From: Pseudomonadales bacterium
Lineage (GTDB): Bacteria > Pseudomonadota > Gammaproteobacteria > Pseudomonadales > JANQJO01
Direction of reading: 5' to 3'
Assembly: GCA_028281605.1 (NCBI GenBank)
Contig: JANQJO010000088.1
Coordinates: 1-56,606, forward strand
Length of the DNA stretch: 56,606 nt
A program made the translations under genes and the position numbers. The notes under the pieces are model-generated. The model was not told the DNA's origin and ran no database searches. It was given only the letters and a program-made list of their open reading frames with translations. Below, piece by piece: positions 53,677-56,606 of the stretch (position 1 is its first letter; each line of letters starts with the position of its first letter).

Positions 53677-54058
53677 TTTAAAAGTAGGGTTTGGGAAGCT
53701 CAAATTTAAGGGGTTGTTGATAGGTCTTGGCTGGAAGCTTAAGCGTTTAGCCCAAAAAGAAGCTTCGTTCAAAGAAGCTTTGGGGGAGAAAAAAATGGTG
53801 CTTGAGTTTAAAACCTCACAAAATGAGATTGGTTGTCAATATTGGATTGATAACGGTGCGATTAGAACGGGTCGCCTAGGGGAAGCAAAAGCTGATTCCT
53901 TATTAGTGTTTGAGTCTGCTGACTGCGCTGTAAAATTGTTAACAGGTCAGGATCGTAGAGCGTTTATGGTGGCTATTGCAAAAGGTCGAGTGAAAATACT
54001 AGGCAACCCTAACCACTTGATGTGGTTCATGGGCTTGATGAAATATTTAAAACGTTGA
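53669..54058 (+). CDS. SCP2 sterol-carrier-like lipid-binding protein
   Basis: This 129-residue protein carries an SCP2-type fold (VLEFKTSQNEIGCQYWIDNG, DSLLVFESADCAVKLLTG, FMVAIAKGRVKILGNPNHL). In ubiquinone synthesis, UbiJ and UbiT are SCP2 proteins that bind the lipid intermediates and act with UbiB. Here the next gene is a UbiB-like kinase, so a comparable lipid-presenting role is inferred. It is shorter than UbiJ. Confidence 0.75.
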   Translation: MRNLKVGFGKLKFKGLLIGLGWKLKRLAQKEASFKEALGEKKMVLEFKTSQNEIGCQYWIDNGAIRTGRLGEAKADSLLVFESADCAVKLLTGQDRRAFMVAIAKGRVKILGNPNHLMWFMGLMKYLKR

Positions 54059-54086
54059 AAAATATGATAAAGGTGAGCTGGTAGCG

Positions 54087-55430
54087 ATGGCAAAGCAAAC
54101 GGATCAGTCTTTATCTGTTTCCACCCCTATAGGTCGGTTTGCTAAGCTTGCAGGCCTTTCTGCAAAAGTCGTTAGAAAGGTGGCGGCGCAAAAAGTTAAA
54201 GGTTTATTTCAGTCAGAATCGGAACAGATTAGGCAGAGGCATCTGCTGATGGAAGATTTGGGGGCTGAAGTGGCCAGTACGCTGGGCCAAATGAAAGGAG
54301 CTGTGATGAAGGTAGGTCAAATCGCTTCACAGCTGAAAGACTTTTTCCCATCGGAGATTGCTGTGGCACTTGAATCACTGCAGAGACATTCTCCGCCTAT
54401 GCCGTTTACCGTGATTGAGCAACAGATTGTTTCTGAGTTAGGAAGGCCTTTGACTGAGTTATTTTCTGATTTGTCGAAAGAGCCTTGTGCGGCTGCTTCC
54501 ATTGGTCAGGTTCATCGGGCTACATTGATTGAGGGTCAAGAAGTTGTAATCAAAGTGCAATATCCCAATGTGCGTGAATGTTGTGATGCTGATCTTAAGC
54601 ATTTAAAAAATTTATTTCGTTTGGTAGGCTTGCTTAAGGTTGATGGTGCGGCGTTAGATGGTGTTTTTGATGAAATTCGTAAGATGCTTTATGAAGAGCT
54701 GGATTATGAAAAAGAAGCGAAAAATTTAGAGTCTTTTCAACAGTATTACAAGCAAGATGCCACAATTATTATTCCCCAGTTGTATGCAGAATACTCTAGC
54801 AAGCAAGTGTTAACTTTAAGCTACGAGCCAGGTGTGAATTTAAATCAAGTCTCTCGCAATGGTTATTCACAGGAGCAATTAAATGGCCTAGGGGCTAGGT
54901 TGTTGCAGCTCGTGTGTGAGCAAATGTTTAAATTTAAATTATTGCATTCTGATCCTAATCCAGGAAATTTTGCTATTGGCGAGCAAGATGAGTTGATCGT
55001 ATATGACTTTGGCGCAGTGAAACCGTTAACGGATCAGTTTGTTGATGACCTGAAGCGTTTGTTGCAAGTAGCTATTGACCGAGACGTACCAGGTATTGAA
55101 AGTATGTTGTTTAAACGTGGTATTAGAAGGCCTGGATCTGCCCCTTTAGGCGCAGACTTCTATACTCAGTGGTTGGATTTATTGCTGGCTCCAATGAAGG
55201 TCGGATACTTTGATTTTGGTACTTCTGATTTGCACGAGGCTGTGTTAAAAAAGGCAAAAAAAGACATGTTTAAAAATATTGATTATTTCCAACCAAATCG
55301 AGAATCTGTGCATGTTGACCGTGTATTTACAGGGCATTATTGGAACCTGGTGCGTTTAGGAGCTTGTGTGGAGTTTAGTGCTATTGTGGAGCAATATGCT
55401 CAAATTGAAGCGAGGGTTGATTTGCAGTGA
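54087..55430 (+). CDS. ABC1/UbiB-family atypical kinase-ATPase
   Basis: This 447-residue protein has the ADCK/UbiB signatures: KxGQ motif GAVMKVGQIASQLKDFFP, Ala-rich loop EPCAAASIGQVHRA, VVIKVQYPNV (Lys), EELDYEKEAKNL, catalytic LLHSDPNPGNFAI and YDFGAVK. It is shorter than UbiB (about 546 residues in E. coli) and lacks the C-terminal transmembrane pair, so it may be a paralogue rather than UbiB itself. Likely ATP-dependent extraction or handling of lipids with the SCP2 protein. Confidence 0.88.
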   Translation: MAKQTDQSLSVSTPIGRFAKLAGLSAKVVRKVAAQKVKGLFQSESEQIRQRHLLMEDLGAEVASTLGQMKGAVMKVGQIASQLKDFFPSEIAVALESLQRHSPPMPFTVIEQQIVSELGRPLTELFSDLSKEPCAAASIGQVHRATLIEGQEVVIKVQYPNVRECCDADLKHLKNLFRLVGLLKVDGAALDGVFDEIRKMLYEELDYEKEAKNLESFQQYYKQDATIIIPQLYAEYSSKQVLTLSYEPGVNLNQVSRNGYSQEQLNGLGARLLQLVCEQMFKFKLLHSDPNPGNFAIGEQDELIVYDFGAVKPLTDQFVDDLKRLLQVAIDRDVPGIESMLFKRGIRRPGSAPLGADFYTQWLDLLLAPMKVGYFDFGTSDLHEAVLKKAKKDMFKNIDYFQPNRESVHVDRVFTGHYWNLVRLGACVEFSAIVEQYAQIEARVDLQ

Positions 55431-55480
55431 ACCCGTGTATGTTTATCGCAAATTGTTAATGGCTGTTTTTATGATTAACC

Positions 55481-56503
55481 TTACAGATTGTATTTGAAGG
55501 TCAATTCTGTACCTTTCTGAATTTCTGTTGCAGCATAAAAAACACTCATTAACCTTCCGTCATACAGAACACAAACTTTCTTCAAATTGGGTGAGCTGTT
55601 ATTGCTATTGTTGTAGAATCGAGAAATACCCCCGTAGTCTTGGGCAGAGGTTCCGGTCTGTTCATTATTGGAGGGATCATGCATGATATAGACATCACCT
55701 TTCTTAACTTGCGAGAGATAGCTACTTTTACCGAAGTAAGATCCCAAGTAAGTTCCTTCGGGTATATCTTCGCCAGCAATAACGCTTACTCCTTTTTCAT
55801 TATCCCAAATAAGCTTTAAGTGACATAGAGTTTGAATGCCGCATGCAACTAAGGCTTGGTAGTAGTGATAAGGGCTAAATTCAGTATCTTGCTTCGCTAA
55901 AATTGTGGCATAAGTCTTCTGAAACTTGTGTGCGAACTCTGGAGATATGTATTGTTTCATTTTGTTCACAGCCGTGTTTGCTCTCTGCTTGATAATTATC
56001 CGTGTATTATCATGATTTCCTTCACAGAGTTCACTCATCGCATGATTTGTAGCGAATATAAGTCTGTTTTCGAAAGTATCTGGAATCCTATTATCATTAA
56101 GTATTGTACCAATCTTTTCATTCATGCTTTCTCGGTTAGGGCAAGGTTTAAGACCCCAAATACGATTGATAATTCCTAATGGGGGACTAGGGGTTGGCCA
56201 ATGAGTATGCGTATCCTGTACATTACGTAGGTAAAGTGCTCGCACGGCTTTGATGAATTCAACTGGGGTGTTGAAGTGTTCATCTTTGCCCTCCTTTTCC
56301 ACTGTTACTAATCGAAGATAACTGTTTTTTGCTGCGTGTCTGAGCGGGTGGGTAAGGGGTTCTAGCAGTAAAGATGATACTGCTTCAATGGTGTCAATTA
56401 ATACCTCATGCAACTGTTGAGGACAGGTTAAAGGCTCTGCTTGTACCTTAGGGGTGGCTGTTGTAAAAGCTGCTGATTGTGATGTTGATGCTATCTCTCT
56501 CAT
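55481..56503 (-). CDS. SET-domain protein, eukaryote-like methyltransferase, candidate effector
   Basis: This 340-residue protein has an N-terminal ~230 residues of unrecognised helical sequence. The C-terminal SET domain has the glycine-rich SAM start KGVSVIAGEDIPEGTYLGSY (from ~237), the RFYNNSNNSSPN segment (~295-306, compare RFINHSCxPN) and the end ATEIQKGTELTFKYNL (compare ARDIxxGEELTxDY). SET enzymes methylate protein lysines. Bacterial copies are typical of organisms that live in eukaryotic cells, where some act on host histones. No secretion signal is evident. Start at ATG 56501-56503; the upstream 103 bp run to the window edge with no gene seen. Confidence 0.8.
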   Translation of the reverse strand: MREIASTSQSAAFTTATPKVQAEPLTCPQQLHEVLIDTIEAVSSLLLEPLTHPLRHAAKNSYLRLVTVEKEGKDEHFNTPVEFIKAVRALYLRNVQDTHTHWPTPSPPLGIINRIWGLKPCPNRESMNEKIGTILNDNRIPDTFENRLIFATNHAMSELCEGNHDNTRIIIKQRANTAVNKMKQYISPEFAHKFQKTYATILAKQDTEFSPYHYYQALVACGIQTLCHLKLIWDNEKGVSVIAGEDIPEGTYLGSYFGKSSYLSQVKKGDVYIMHDPSNNEQTGTSAQDYGGISRFYNNSNNSSPNLKKVCVLYDGRLMSVFYAATEIQKGTELTFKYNL

Positions 56504-56606
56504 AATGCAGGGCTGCCTAGCAATAATTAACCAAAAAGTATGTCCTCCCTGAATGAATCATCAACAGCAGCTGCCATGACTTTATGTTTTAAACCCTTGA
56601 TCGTGT

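Noticed and set aside
1..56606. CRISPR array, tRNA, rRNA or replication origin
   Set aside because: No regularly spaced repeats, cloverleaf-like sequences, rRNA segments or DnaA-box clusters were recognised; a tRNAscan or Infernal run would be decisive.

Overview
The window looks like a chromosomal segment of a low-GC, probably host-associated gammaproteobacterium. The gammaproteobacterial markers are cmoA-cmoB, a PpnN/YgdH-type nucleosidase, FadL, monofunctional HisB, an SCP2-ABC1 kinase pair and Fur-box-like sites. A SET-domain protein and very large coiled-coil or unrecognised proteins recall intracellular bacteria such as the Legionellales, but the sequence alone does not fix the genus. 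No rRNA, tRNA, CRISPR array or intact IS element was found.

Left end (1-6750): a translationally coupled minus-strand operon encodes trypco2, a trypsin-like protease, a MoxR AAA+ ATPase, a 979-residue vWA-like/FGE fusion, an HRDC protein and the N-terminus of a DGR-type reverse transcriptase. The C-terminal formylglycine-enzyme-like (C-type lectin fold) region of the fusion carries a classical variable region. This is a predicted biological conflict (defence) system whose recognition module is, or was, diversified by a diversity-generating retroelement. The reverse transcriptase stops after about 105 residues and no template repeat is visible, so diversification may be frozen here, or may be completed by DNA left of the window.

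7-20 kb: a DUF6351-like hydrolase, ppnN, a 160-bp palindromic element that supplies most of a stop codon, a DUF4124-like exported protein, a SprA-type metalloprotease with a small partner, an ATPase/TPR two-gene system, a GNAT/DUF1778 toxin-antitoxin module with a clear palindromic operator, hisB-hisH, mutY and a leucine dehydrogenase.

21-35 kb: a 1652-residue kinase-ATPase-GAF-GGDEF signalling protein and a FadL porin. A 22-codon relic of a second leucine dehydrogenase 3' end follows. Then come a prenyl-synthase-like gene with an apparent frameshift, a 5-formyl-THF cyclo-ligase and a 1472-residue protein of unknown function.

34.7-47 kb: a metal-acquisition island. Divergent operons around two Fur-box-like sites encode a DUF4856 lipoprotein, two imelysins, a TonB receptor, a sterol-desaturase-like membrane enzyme and a di-haem DUF1111 protein. 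Beside them is a minus-strand cluster with a nicotianamine-synthase-like enzyme and a GshB-like ATP-grasp ligase, a candidate metallophore or small-molecule pathway I do not recognise.

47-56.6 kb: a transposase relic, a GDSL lipase, cmoA-cmoB, a vWA/membrane-DnaJ pair, an Smr-domain protein, a small ORF/SCP2/ABC1-kinase cluster and the SET-domain protein.
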